Part shown: in pieces, positions 36,126 to 45,184 of the stretch
How positions within the stretch are numbered: position 1 is the first letter of the stretch
Layout of the letters: every line of letters starts with the position of its first letter
From: Achromobacter pestifer
GTDB taxonomy: Bacteria; Pseudomonadota; Gammaproteobacteria; Burkholderiales; Burkholderiaceae_B
Direction of reading: 5' to 3'
NCBI RefSeq assembly: GCF_013267355.1
Contig: NZ_CP053985.1
Location: forward strand, 1,860,001-1,924,000
Length of the DNA: 64,000 nucleotides
Made by a program: the position numbers and the translations under genes
The notes under the pieces: generated by a model
What the model saw: only the letters and a program-made list of their open reading frames with translations
The model's database searches: none
What the model was told of the DNA's origin: nothing

Positions 36126-37280
36126 TTACTTCTCGATGACGTACTTGCCGTCCTTCGTCACGCTGACGATGGGGGCCTGGTCGGCGTCGTAGCCGGCGGG
36201 CTTGCCGGCGCGGTCGTTGGCCTGGCGGAACTTGAACGGGCCGGTGGCGCCGGTCCAGGTCACCGAAGGCAGCGCATCGCGCAGGGCCGCGCGATCCTTG
36301 GGCAGATCGCCGGAGAGCTTGACGTTCTTCAGCGCCTGGGCGGCGATGTACATGGCGTCATACGACTGGGCCGCGAACTGGTCGGGCGCGCCGTTGAACT
36401 TGGCCTTGTAGGCGCCGATGAACTTGACGTTCTCGGGGGCCTTGTTCTCGATCGACCAGGGGCTGCCGATCCACAGATTGTTCGACGCGCCGCCGGGGGC
36501 CAGGTCGAAAATCTTGACCGAGTTCATGCCGTTGCCGCCGATGACCGGCACGTTCAGGCCCAGTTGGCGGGCCTGGACCATGATCGGTGCGCCTTCGGCC
36601 AGCAGTGCGGACAGCACGATGGCGTCGGGGTTGGTGCCCTTGATCTTGGTCAGCTGGGCCTTGAAGTCCACGTCGCCCTTGGCGAACGTTTCGGTCGTGG
36701 TGACCGGGATCTTCTGGTCTTCCAGGGCCTTCTTGAAGTTGTCGTAGCCGCTCTTGGTGAAGACGTCGTCGTTGCCGTAGAGCACCGCCACGTTCTTCAG
36801 GCCGGTCTTGGCCTTGACGGTGGAGATGGTGGCCGGCAGCACGTCGGCTTCGGTGACCGAGTTGCGGAACACGTAGTTGCCGATGGAGGTGATGCCGTCG
36901 GCGGTATTGGAGGTGCCGAAGGCGACCGTCTTGGCAGCCTGGGCGATCGGGTCGGCGGCCTGGGCCGAGTTCGACAGCGTCGGGCCGAAGACCATCAGGA
37001 CGTTGTCCTTGAAGATCAGCTTCTTGAAGACGTTGATCGCTTCTTCTTTCTTGCCTTGTTCGTCCTCGACCACGAGCACGATCTTGTTGCCGTTGATGCC
37101 ACCGGCGGCGTTGATTTCATCAGCGGCCAGCTGGAAACCATTGCGGATCGACACGCCGTACTGGGCGGCGCCGCCCGACAGGGCTTCGGCCACGCCGATC
37201 TTGATGTCAGCCGCGTGGGCAGCCGGGACGATACCGGCAGCGATCAGCGCGGCCAGCAGCTTCTTGGTCTTGGATTGCAT
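36126..37280 (-). CDS. livK: branched-chain amino acid ABC transporter periplasmic binding protein
   Basis: 384 residues with a Sec signal (KKLLAALIAAGIVPAAHA, cut before ADIKIG). Type I periplasmic binding fold: IGVAEALSGGAAQYGVSIRNGF, GPTLSNSAQAADPIAQ, and VAVLYGNDDVFTKSGYDNFK. Captures branched-chain or related amino acids and hands them to LivHMGF encoded downstream. AAGGTGG precedes the ATG at 37280. Confidence 0.95.
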   Translation of the reverse strand: MQSKTKKLLAALIAAGIVPAAHAADIKIGVAEALSGGAAQYGVSIRNGFQLAADEINAAGGINGNKIVLVVEDEQGKKEEAINVFKKLIFKDNVLMVFGPTLSNSAQAADPIAQAAKTVAFGTSNTADGITSIGNYVFRNSVTEADVLPATISTVKAKTGLKNVAVLYGNDDVFTKSGYDNFKKALEDQKIPVTTTETFAKGDVDFKAQLTKIKGTNPDAIVLSALLAEGAPIMVQARQLGLNVPVIGGNGMNSVKIFDLAPGGASNNLWIGSPWSIENKAPENVKFIGAYKAKFNGAPDQFAAQSYDAMYIAAQALKNVKLSGDLPKDRAALRDALPSVTWTGATGPFKFRQANDRAGKPAGYDADQAPIVSVTKDGKYVIEK

Positions 37281-37535
37281 GGTTGTTACCACCTTAAAGT
37301 CTGTCTCGGAATATTGGTATCCGGGCTGATGTAATCCTGCCGGATTGACGTCGGATGCCGCCTAAAGGCGCCATGTTTGCGCGTCAAGACCCGGGATATT
37401 ACTCCTTTGTATCAGGCGGCTACTCGAACGCCATTCAACAAAAGCCTACAAACCGCCCATTTTTTTGTAAAAAACGCGTGGTTACTAGCAAAAACCCTAA
37501 CGTTCACCGAATGTTATTCGGCAGGCGTAAGTGTC
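37281..37535. promoter_or_regulatory. livK promoter region
   Basis: About 250 bases, AT-richer near 37430-37520 (TTTTTTTGTAAAAAAC). Expected to hold the promoter of the liv cluster on the minus strand and the end of the TRAP binding-protein transcript. I could not fix a -35/-10 pair with confidence. Confidence 0.35.
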
Positions 37536-38633
37536 CTACGTTCTGGCCGATAACGCTACGCCCAAGTATTGGTCGTACGCGCTTTCAGTCAGGCGGAACC
37601 ATGGCATTTCGCTGTCGCGAAAACCCATGTAACTATCATGTATCGCCTTGAATCTGGCGTCTTTGGCAGCCAAATCCTTGTAGAGCTGCTGCGTGGCCTC
37701 GAACGCCAGATCCATGATGGACCGCGGGAATGTACGGATTTGGGCGCCGCTTGCCGTCAATTGGGTCAGGGCGGCTGCATTGCGCGCGTCGTAGCGGGCG
37801 ATGGTGGCGGCATGCGCGGCCTGCGCGGCGGCGTCCACCACGGCCTGGTAGTTCTTGGGCAACGCGTTCCAGGCCTCGTCATTGATATAGAGCGACAGCT
37901 GTTCGCCCGGTGCCCACCAGCCGGGTGCGTAGTAATACTTAGCAACCTTATTGAGCCCGAGCTTGTTGTCGTCGTAGGGGCCCGCGCCCGCCACCGCCTG
38001 CAGGCCGTCCTTCTCGAAGGCCTCGGTCAGCTTGGCGAGATCGGCCTGCTGCGGCGCCACGCCCAGCTTGGCCAGCACGTCGCCGGCCAGGCCGCCGACG
38101 CGCATTTTCAGGTCTTTCAGGTCGCCGGCGCGCTTGATTTCCTTGGTGAACCAGCCGCCCATCTGGGCGCCGGTATTGCCCAAGGGAAAGTTGATGATTT
38201 TTTCAGGCTTGAAGAGTTCGCGGGTCAGCCTCAGGCCGCCGCCTTCGCTCATCCAGGCGTTCATCTGCCTGGCGTTCAGGCCGAAGGGCACGGCGGCGTC
38301 AAAGCAGAAGACGGGGTTCTTGGCGTAGTAGGCGCGGGACGAGGCATGGCCGCATTCCACCTTCTTGGTGGAGACCGCTTCCATCAGGTCCGCGGCGGGC
38401 ACGATTTCGCCCTCGGGAAAGTGGCGGATGTTGAACTTTCCGCCCGTGGCTTCCGAGACGAACTTGCAGAAGCTTTCGCCGGCGCCGATGCGCAGATCCA
38501 GGGTGCTGGGGAAACCGGACGACAGGCGCCAGCTCAATGACGGCATGTCCTGCGCGAACGCGGGCGCGCTGACGGCGGCTCCGGTGGCGACAGCGCCGAG
38601 ACCGGCGTGCTTCAAGAACGAACGTCGTTGCAT
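37536..38633 (-). CDS. TRAP transporter solute-binding protein (DctP family)
   Basis: 365 residues. The N-terminus MQRRSFLKHAGLGAVATGAA is a twin-arginine (Tat) signal (RRSFLK) with an AFAQ cut site. Core: WRLSSGFPSTLDLRIGAGE, KVECGHASSRAYYAKNP, FPLGNTGAQMGGWF and MRVGGLAGDVLAKLGV match the DctP fold binding organic acids or related solutes. GGAG precedes the start. The two membrane subunits of a TRAP system are not in this window, so it is an orphan binding protein or pairs with distant genes. Confidence 0.92.
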   Translation of the reverse strand: MQRRSFLKHAGLGAVATGAAVSAPAFAQDMPSLSWRLSSGFPSTLDLRIGAGESFCKFVSEATGGKFNIRHFPEGEIVPAADLMEAVSTKKVECGHASSRAYYAKNPVFCFDAAVPFGLNARQMNAWMSEGGGLRLTRELFKPEKIINFPLGNTGAQMGGWFTKEIKRAGDLKDLKMRVGGLAGDVLAKLGVAPQQADLAKLTEAFEKDGLQAVAGAGPYDDNKLGLNKVAKYYYAPGWWAPGEQLSLYINDEAWNALPKNYQAVVDAAAQAAHAATIARYDARNAAALTQLTASGAQIRTFPRSIMDLAFEATQQLYKDLAAKDARFKAIHDSYMGFRDSEMPWFRLTESAYDQYLGVALSART

Positions 38634-38805
38634 CTCTTTGCTCCTTTACAGCAACACCTGGGACATCAAGCGATACCCGCCGGATATTACACGCTGAGTT
38701 TGGCCTGCCTTGCCACACTAGTCAGGTAAGGGATTGCAAAGACCGGAACGACTGCGGGGATCCGCAAGACGGCCGCGGCGCATCAGGCCGCGGCCGTGCG
38801 CAGGA

Positions 38806-40170
38806 TCAGGTCCCGGCGATCGCCATCTGCTCGATCAGGATCGAGCCGGTGGTCTTGGTGCCGCGCGAGATGGTGTCGGCGCCGACCGCCACGATCTGCT
38901 TGAACATGTCCGCCAGGTTGCCGGCAATGGTGATTTCCTGCACCGCGTGCTGGATCTGGCCGTTTTCCACCCAGTAGCCGAACGCGCCGCGCGAGTAGTC
39001 GCCGGTGACGTAGTTGACGCCCTGGCCGATCAGTTCGGTGACGAGAAAGCCCGTGCCCAGCTTCTTGAGCATGGCTTCGAAATCGTCGCCGCGGCGGGTC
39101 TTCGTGGAACTGAACACCAGGTTATGCGAGCCGCCGGCGTTGCCGGTGGTGGTCATGCCCAGCTTGCGGGCGGTGTAGGACGACAGGAAATAGCCTTCCA
39201 GCACCCCGGCCGACACCACGCTGCGGCGGCGCGTGCGCACGCCTTCGTCGTCGAAGGGCGAGCTGCCCATGGCGCCGCGGATGTGCGGATCCTCGGTCAG
39301 GTTGATGTGTTCGGGGAAGATGGGCTTGCCCAGCGCGTCCAGCAGGAAACTGGCCTTGCGGTACAGCGCGCCGCCGTTGGCGGCCTGGGTCAAGGCACCC
39401 ACCAGCCCCAGCGCCAGCGGCGCTTCGAACAGGACGGGAAACTTGCCGGTACGGATGCGGCGGGCCGACAGGCGCGACAGCGTGCGCTCGGCGGCGTAGC
39501 GGCCGACGGCCTCGGGCGAAGCCAGCTTGGCCGGATCGCGCTCGGAGGTGTACCAGTAGTCGCGCTGCATGCCGTTGCCGCGGCCGGCAATGGGCGCGAC
39601 CGACAGGCTGTGGCGCGAATACGGGTAGCCGCCGAGGAAGCCGCGCGTGTTGCCCATCACGAATTGGCCTTCGTAGGTGCCCACGGTGGCGCCATCGGTA
39701 TTGGTGATGCGCGGATCGACTTCGCGGGCGGCGCGCTCGGCGCGCAGCGCCAGTTCGGCCGCTTCTTCGGTGGACACGCTCCAGGCGCGGTGCAGGTCCA
39801 GGTCGGGGAATTCGGTGGCCAGTTGATCGGCGTCGGGCAGACCGGCAGCCGGATCGGCGGCGGTATGGCGCGCGATGTGCCAGGCGGCCTCGACCGTCTG
39901 GCGCAAGGCCGCTTCGGAAAAGTCGGAGGTGGAGGCGGAACCGCGGCTCTGGCCGGCGTAGACCGTCAGGTCCAGCGAGCGGTCGCGGGTCTGTTCGACG
40001 GTTTCGATGTCGTTCTTGCGCACGGAGACCGACAGGCCCAGGCTTTCCGAGACTTCCGCCGCGGCGTCGGAGGCGCCGATCTGGCGCGCGTAGGCGAGGG
40101 TTTGTTCGACGAGTTCGGAAAAACGCGCGTGATTCGCCGCCAGCGGCAAGGATGAGGAGGTTTTAACCAT
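38806..40170 (-). CDS. pmbA: metalloprotease subunit PmbA/TldE
   Basis: 454 residues from ATG 40170, where homology begins; the frame is open to 40230 over the divergent gene's promoter. TldD/PmbA features: [41 protein letters not shown], and the C-terminal [19 protein letters not shown] / [24 protein letters not shown]. With TldD it forms a heterodimeric protease that processes antitoxin and microcin-type peptides; TldE itself lacks the zinc site, and no tldD is in this window. Divergent from darP with 58 bases between. Confidence 0.94.
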   Translation of the reverse strand: MVKTSSSLPLAANHARFSELVEQTLAYARQIGASDAAAEVSESLGLSVSVRKNDIETVEQTRDRSLDLTVYAGQSRGSASTSDFSEAALRQTVEAAWHIARHTAADPAAGLPDADQLATEFPDLDLHRAWSVSTEEAAELALRAERAAREVDPRITNTDGATVGTYEGQFVMGNTRGFLGGYPYSRHSLSVAPIAGRGNGMQRDYWYTSERDPAKLASPEAVGRYAAERTLSRLSARRIRTGKFPVLFEAPLALGLVGALTQAANGGALYRKASFLLDALGKPIFPEHINLTEDPHIRGAMGSSPFDDEGVRTRRRSVVSAGVLEGYFLSSYTARKLGMTTTGNAGGSHNLVFSSTKTRRGDDFEAMLKKLGTGFLVTELIGQGVNYVTGDYSRGAFGYWVENGQIQHAVQEITIAGNLADMFKQIVAVGADTISRGTKTTGSILIEQMAIAGT

Positions 40171-40228
40171 TGCAGTCCAATTTGCAGAGACGGTTATCAT
40201 AGCCAAGTCTGTCATTGCGCAGTTTTCC

Positions 40229-40780
40229 ATGAATTCCCATACTGAAGAAGAATCCGTCGACGACGGTTACGACGAGAACGGTTACGACCGTCCCAGCAAG
40301 TCCCAGGTCAAGCGCGACATGCACGCCTTGCTGGACCTGGGCAAACAGCTGATCGAACTGTCCCCCGAACGCCTCAAGCAGCTGCCGCTGGCCGAGCGCC
40401 TCTATGAGGCGATCCGCACCGCGCAGCGCACCACCGGGCGCGAGGGCAAGCGACGCCAGGTGCACTTTGTGGGCAAGCTGATGCGCGACGCGCCGGCCGA
40501 CGAGATCCGCGCCCAGCTCGACGTCTGGGAAAACGGATCGCGCGAGGAAACCGCCGCCATGCACCGGCTGGAGACGCTGCGCGACCGCCTGCTGGATGAC
40601 GACGACGCCCTGACCAAGCTGCTGCTCAATAATCCGCAAGCGGATGCCCAGCAAATGCGCGCCCTGATCCGGGCCGCCCGCAAGGAAAGGCAGGGCAACG
40701 CTGCCCTGCTGCAAGGCCAGGAGCCGCAAAAGAAGCACTACCGCGCGCTGTTCCAGGCCCTGAAGACCCTCACCCTCTGA
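40229..40780 (+). CDS. darP: ribosome biogenesis factor DarP (YjgA/DUF615)
   Basis: 183 residues, helical and charged. Acidic N-terminus, then [20 protein letters not shown], the family signature, and [20 protein letters not shown]. The E. coli homologue assists late assembly of the 50S subunit. The gene pair pmbA/darP facing away from each other is widely conserved in proteobacteria. Confidence 0.94.
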   Translation: MNSHTEEESVDDGYDENGYDRPSKSQVKRDMHALLDLGKQLIELSPERLKQLPLAERLYEAIRTAQRTTGREGKRRQVHFVGKLMRDAPADEIRAQLDVWENGSREETAAMHRLETLRDRLLDDDDALTKLLLNNPQADAQQMRALIRAARKERQGNAALLQGQEPQKKHYRALFQALKTLTL

Positions 40781-40799
40781 TTTTCACCGTCCGCCGTCC

Positions 40800-41474
40800 A
40801 TGAACGCTCCCGACCTGCTCGATTGCATCGAGATCGAAACCGCCCCCAATCCCACGCACGCCGTGATCTGGCTGCACGGCCTGGGCGCCGACGGCAACGA
40901 CTTCGCGCCCATCGTGCCGGAGCTGGACCTGCCGGCCGGCGCATCGGTGCGCTTCGTGTTCCCGAACGCGCCGGTGCAGCGCGTCACGATAAATAACGGC
41001 ATGGCGATGCGTTCCTGGTACGACATCCTGGTCATGGACCTGGTGCGCGTCGAGGACGCCCGCGGCATCCGCGCCTCGGAAGCCGCGATCCACAAGCTGA
41101 TCGCGCGCGAGAACGCGCGCGGCATTCCGACCGCCAAGATCGTGCTGGCGGGCTTTTCGCAGGGCTGCGCCATGACTCTGCACACGGGCATCCGCCTGCC
41201 GGAAAAGCTGGCGGGCATGATGGGTTTGTCGGGCTATCTGCCGCTGCTGGATACGGCCGAGGCCGAACGCAACAGCGCCAATCAGGACACGCCCATCTTC
41301 CTGGCCCACGGCCAATATGACCCGGTGGTGTCGCTGCCGCGCGCCCAGGCCTCGTTGGCCGAACTGCAACGGCTGGGCTACGACGTGCAATGGCACACCT
41401 ACCCGATGCCTCACTCGGTCTGCGCCGAGGAAGTGGCTGACATCTCGAAATTCCTGAACCAGGTCCTGATCTGA
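40800..41474 (+). CDS. carboxylesterase of the alpha/beta hydrolase fold
   Basis: 224 residues, of the phospholipase/carboxylesterase (EstB-like) family. Oxyanion part HAVIWLHGLGADGNDF, nucleophile elbow GFSQG, catalytic Asp in LAHGQYDPVV and His in PMPHSVCAEE. Short-chain ester or acyl-thioester hydrolysis is expected; no export signal. It starts 20 bases after darP and may share its transcript. Confidence 0.93.
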   Translation: MNAPDLLDCIEIETAPNPTHAVIWLHGLGADGNDFAPIVPELDLPAGASVRFVFPNAPVQRVTINNGMAMRSWYDILVMDLVRVEDARGIRASEAAIHKLIARENARGIPTAKIVLAGFSQGCAMTLHTGIRLPEKLAGMMGLSGYLPLLDTAEAERNSANQDTPIFLAHGQYDPVVSLPRAQASLAELQRLGYDVQWHTYPMPHSVCAEEVADISKFLNQVLI

Positions 41475-41810
41475 GGACCAGGCGGGGCCGCGCAAGGCGG
41501 CCCTGATCCCGGCGCAGGGGCGCCGCGCGCCCTGCCCCGTCACTCGCAGGCCCTGGCGGCCTGCGATTTCATTTTGTATACCAACTGGTATCCCCGCCTG
41601 GAATTTTCGTGGGCTGGCTTTCGCTCGTCCATAGAGAAAAACGCCAACTGCAAAAAGCTTGTCGCCTATTTGTATTGAATATAGTATTCGATCCAAGCCT
41701 TACCGGCCCGGGCGACCAGTTCGGGCTTCCCTGTTGTTGTTGTCGATCCATCCCATTGGCCGTGTTGCGCCGGGTTTCGGCGTGGCATTCAAGACGCAGG
41801 AGAAAGTCCC
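41475..41810. other. intergenic region with a palindromic site
   Basis: 336 bases between the esterase gene and an ABC transport operon. It is AT-rich at 41570-41710 and contains a palindrome annotated separately. It must hold the operon promoter, perhaps in TTGTCGCCTATTTGTATTGA to TATAGT (41661-41690). Confidence 0.4.
41578..41591. promoter_or_regulatory. GntR-like operator palindrome
   Basis: ATACCA-AC-TGGTAT, a perfect 6-2-6 palindrome preceded by TTGT, similar to operators of FadR/FCD-type GntR regulators. It lies 220 bases before the ABC transporter operon. No GntR gene is adjacent. Confidence 0.4.
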
Positions 41811-42815
41811 GTGAAATCCTTGCCATCGCCCCGTCTGGCGGCTGCGGCGCTGTTCGCGCTGTTCGCCCCCCTGGCCGCCCAGGCCGAAGCCCTCAATCCC
41901 CCCGTGAAGGTCCGCTACGAAGAAGTGGTGCGGTCGATTCTTTACGTGCCCAAATACGTGGCCCTGTCGCAGGGCTACTTCAAGGACGCCGGCCTGGACG
42001 TGTCCATGAAGACCTCGCAAGGCACCGACAAGGGCATGACCGCCCTGCTGTCCGGCAGCGCCGACATCGTGCTGATCGGCCCCGAGGCCTCCATCTACGT
42101 CCACAACAGCGAATCGCCGGTCAAGCCCAAGATCTTCGCCGGACTGACCGCCACCGACGGCTTCTTCCTGCTGGCGCGCAAGCCGGTGGAAAAGTTCGAC
42201 TGGTCCATGCTCAAGGGCAAGGAAGTGATCGGCTTCCGGCCCGGGTCCAATCCCATCGTGTTCCTGGAAACGGCGCTGCGCAAGCATGGCGTGGACCCGC
42301 AAAAGGACGTGAAGCTGCTGAACAACATCGGCATCCCGGCGCGCGCTGGCGCGTGGATGGCCGGCCAGGGCGAATACGGCATCTTTCTTGAACCCGAGGC
42401 CGGCGAACTGGTGCGCAACGGCAAGGGCTACATCGTCGCTTCCGTGGGCCATGAGGTCGGCCAAGTGGACTACACCGTGTTCACGGCCACCGACAAATAC
42501 ATCCGCGACAACCCCAAGGTCATCCAGGCCTGGACCAACGTGGTGGCCCGCGCCGAAAAATACGTGAAGGACACGCCCGCCGCCACGCTGACGCCGCAGA
42601 TCATGAGCTATTTCCCCGGCATGGACCAGGCCGCGGTGACCGAAGCCATCGAGCGCTACAAGAAATACCAGATCTGGAAGACCACGCCGCTGGTGACGGC
42701 CGAGGCCATGAACCAGCTGCAGGACATGCTGATCGCCAGCGCCGTCATGAAGGACAGCGCCCGCGTGAAGTACGAAGACGTGGTGGTGGCCGACTTCGCC
42801 AAGAAGGCCCAATGA
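41811..42815 (+). CDS. ABC transporter substrate-binding protein, SsuA/NMT1/ThiY-like
   Basis: 334 residues from a GTG with AGGAG upstream. Signal peptide ending AAQAEA. The NMT1/SsuA-type fold shows in YVPKYVALSQGYFKDAGLDV, GSADIVLIGPEASIYV and VIGFRPGSNPIVFLETALRK. Such proteins bind small organic nitrogen/sulfur compounds or pyrimidines. It overlaps the ATPase gene (ATGA), so binding protein, ATPase, permease and a cysteine hydrolase form one operon. Confidence 0.93.
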   Translation: MKSLPSPRLAAAALFALFAPLAAQAEALNPPVKVRYEEVVRSILYVPKYVALSQGYFKDAGLDVSMKTSQGTDKGMTALLSGSADIVLIGPEASIYVHNSESPVKPKIFAGLTATDGFFLLARKPVEKFDWSMLKGKEVIGFRPGSNPIVFLETALRKHGVDPQKDVKLLNNIGIPARAGAWMAGQGEYGIFLEPEAGELVRNGKGYIVASVGHEVGQVDYTVFTATDKYIRDNPKVIQAWTNVVARAEKYVKDTPAATLTPQIMSYFPGMDQAAVTEAIERYKKYQIWKTTPLVTAEAMNQLQDMLIASAVMKDSARVKYEDVVVADFAKKAQ

Positions 42816-43630
42816 TGGGCGCCGTCGTCCACAACCTGAAGCCGGAAACCGCCACGGCGAAGATCGAACTGCGCGAGGTCTGTCTTTCCTATTTCACGCA
42901 GGAAGGCGAGACCGAGGCGCTGGCTAACGTGTCGTTCACGCTGGCGGCGGGCGAATTCGTCAGCCTGATCGGACAAAGCGGCTGCGGCAAGAGCACGCTG
43001 CTGTCCCTGATCGCCGGGCTGATCCCGCCCACCTCCGGTGCGGTGATGATAGACGGCCAGGCCGTGACCAAACCCAATCCGCGCATCGGCTACATGCTGC
43101 AGCAGGACTACCTGTTCGAGTGGCGCACCATCCTGGACAACGTCATGCTGGGCGCGGAGATCCAGGGCCGGCGCGACGCGCGCAGCGAGGCGCGCGCCGT
43201 GCATCTGCTGGAAAAATGCGGACTGGGCGCGTTCCTGTCGCACACGCCGCGCCAGTTGTCGGGCGGCATGCGCCAGCGCGCCGCGCTGGCCCGCACCCTG
43301 GTCACCGAGCCCGACGTGATCCTGCTGGACGAGCCCTTCTCGGCGCTCGATTCGCAGACCCGGCTGGCGATCTCCGATGAAGTGGTGGACATCCTGCGCC
43401 GCGAAGGCAAGACCGTGGTGCTGGTCACGCACGACATCGGCGAAGCCATCGCCATGACGGACCGCGTGATCGTGCTGTCGCGCCGGCCCGGCCGCCTGAA
43501 GAGCCAGTACCGCATCCACTACGGCGATGGCCAGGTTCGGCCGACGCCGTTCCAGGCGCGCTCGCGGCCGGAATTCAATACCTACTTCAAACAGCTGTGG
43601 GACGAGCTCGATGTCCACGTGGAGGGTTGA
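42812..43630 (+). CDS. ABC transporter ATP-binding protein, SsuB/TauB-like
   Basis: 272 residues. Walker A GQSGCGKST, Q-loop YMLQQDYLFEWRT, signature LSGGMRQRAALARTL, Walker B VILLDEPFSALD, switch His in VTHDIGEAIA. The FSALDSQTRL sequence fits the nitrate/sulfonate/taurine subfamily. Couples ATP hydrolysis to import by the permease encoded 4 bases downstream. Confidence 0.96.
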   Translation: MMGAVVHNLKPETATAKIELREVCLSYFTQEGETEALANVSFTLAAGEFVSLIGQSGCGKSTLLSLIAGLIPPTSGAVMIDGQAVTKPNPRIGYMLQQDYLFEWRTILDNVMLGAEIQGRRDARSEARAVHLLEKCGLGAFLSHTPRQLSGGMRQRAALARTLVTEPDVILLDEPFSALDSQTRLAISDEVVDILRREGKTVVLVTHDIGEAIAMTDRVIVLSRRPGRLKSQYRIHYGDGQVRPTPFQARSRPEFNTYFKQLWDELDVHVEG

Positions 43631-43633
43631 CCC

Positions 43634-44470
43634 ATGAACGCGCCCGTCGCCAACACCGTTCCGCTGCGCGCCGTGCGCGCACCCAGCGAGAAGTACTTGA
43701 ACTACCTGCGGCGCGACCGCGCGCGCCGCAGGCACATCCGCATCGCGCAAGCCCTGCTGTTGGTGGTCTTTCTGTGCGCCTGGGAAATCCTGCCGCGCAT
43801 GCACATCCTCAACCCGCTCTTGACCAGCTATCCCAGCGCGCTGTGGCCGACCTTCATCGAACTCTGGAACAACGGCAACCTGGGCAAGCACATCATGACC
43901 ACGCTGAGCGCCACGCTGGTGGGCTTCGGCCTGAGCATGGCGATCGGCATCGTGGTGGCCGCCGCGCTATGGTGGTCCGACTTCCTCTACAAGGTGCTGG
44001 ACCCCTTCCTGGTGGTGGCCAACGCCATGCCCAAGATCGCCTTCGTGCCGATCTTCTATCTGTGGCTGGGTTCGGATTACGCGGTGTACGGCATGGCCGT
44101 GGCGATCGCGGTGTTCGTGACCATCATGGTGATCTACGCGGGCTTCCGGGGCATAGACCTGAACAAGGTCAAGCTGGCACACACCTTTGGCGCCAGCCGC
44201 TGGCAGGTGCTGACCAAGGTGGTGCTGCCGGGCAGCGTTCCCACGCTGATCGCGGCCGTGAAGATGAATATCGGCCTGGCGCTGGTGGGGGTCATCGTGG
44301 GCGAGTTCCAGTCGGCGGATTCCGGCCTGGGCTTTCTCATCATGAACGGCAGCCAGGTGTTCAAGCTGAACATCGTCATGACGGCCATTGCCATCCTGGC
44401 CGTGATCTCCAGCGTGATGTACCTGATCGTCTACCGCATCGAAGCCGCCATCGCGCGGCGCTACGGATAA
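43634..44470 (+). CDS. ABC transporter permease, SsuC/TauC-like
   Basis: 278 residues with about six membrane spans (LLLVVFLCAWEILPRM, LVGFGLSMAIGIVVAAALW, ...). The EAA coupling loop is KVKLAHTFGASRWQVLTKVVLPGSVPTLIA. GGAGG precedes the start. Inner-membrane channel of the importer formed with its two upstream neighbours. Confidence 0.96.
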   Translation: MNAPVANTVPLRAVRAPSEKYLNYLRRDRARRRHIRIAQALLLVVFLCAWEILPRMHILNPLLTSYPSALWPTFIELWNNGNLGKHIMTTLSATLVGFGLSMAIGIVVAAALWWSDFLYKVLDPFLVVANAMPKIAFVPIFYLWLGSDYAVYGMAVAIAVFVTIMVIYAGFRGIDLNKVKLAHTFGASRWQVLTKVVLPGSVPTLIAAVKMNIGLALVGVIVGEFQSADSGLGFLIMNGSQVFKLNIVMTAIAILAVISSVMYLIVYRIEAAIARRYG

Positions 44471-44479
44471 GGAGCCGCC

Positions 44480-45172
44480 ATGGAATTCCCGCAATGGGTA
44501 CAGGACCGCGTGATCGCCCGCCAGGGCTGCCTGCACCCCTATGATGAACTGCCCGCCGCCCGCCTCGCGGTGGTGGTGGTGGACATGCAGCAGTACTTCA
44601 CGCTGCCCGGCTATCAGGGCGAATGCGCGCCGGCGCGCGCGATCATCGCCCCCATCAACCGCCTGTGCGACGCGGTGCGCGCCGCCGGCGGCACCATCGT
44701 CTGGGTGCAGACCGCCTCTGATAACGCCGACTTGTTCTGGTCGCACCACCACGGCGTGATGCTGACGCCGGAGCGCAGCGCCCGGCGCCTGGAAACGTTG
44801 CGCCGCGACGCCCCCGGATACGCGTTGCATCAAGACCTGCACGCGCACGACGCCGACCTGCGGGTGACCAAGCGCTTCTACAGCGCGATGGCGCCGGGAT
44901 CGTCCGAGCTGGAGCCGCTGTTGCGCGGGCGTGGCGTGGACACGTTGTTGATCGCCGGCACGGTCACCAACGTGTGCTGCGAATCCACTGCGCGCGACGC
45001 GATGATGCGCGACTTCCGCACCATCATGGTGGACGATGCGCTGGCCGCGGTCACGCCGGCCGAGCACGAGCACGCGCTGCACGGCTGGATGCTGTTCTTC
45101 GGCGACGTGCTGTCGGTGGACGAGTCGATCGCCCGGCTCAAGCCGGCCCAGGCGGCCAGGAAGACCGCCTGA
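44480..45172 (+). CDS. isochorismatase-like cysteine hydrolase of an ABC-transport operon
   Basis: 230 residues, GGAG before ATG 44480. Triad Asp35 (VVVVDMQQYF), Lys131 (VTKRFYSAM) and Cys166 (GTVTNVCCESTARDA). This subfamily includes ureidoacrylate, N-carbamoylsarcosine and biuret amidohydrolases. As the last gene of an SsuA/TauA-type uptake operon it likely hydrolyses the imported compound, but the substrate cannot be told from sequence alone. Confidence 0.92.
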   Translation: MEFPQWVQDRVIARQGCLHPYDELPAARLAVVVVDMQQYFTLPGYQGECAPARAIIAPINRLCDAVRAAGGTIVWVQTASDNADLFWSHHHGVMLTPERSARRLETLRRDAPGYALHQDLHAHDADLRVTKRFYSAMAPGSSELEPLLRGRGVDTLLIAGTVTNVCCESTARDAMMRDFRTIMVDDALAAVTPAEHEHALHGWMLFFGDVLSVDESIARLKPAQAARKTA

Positions 45173-45184
45173 ACGGGCCGGGTA

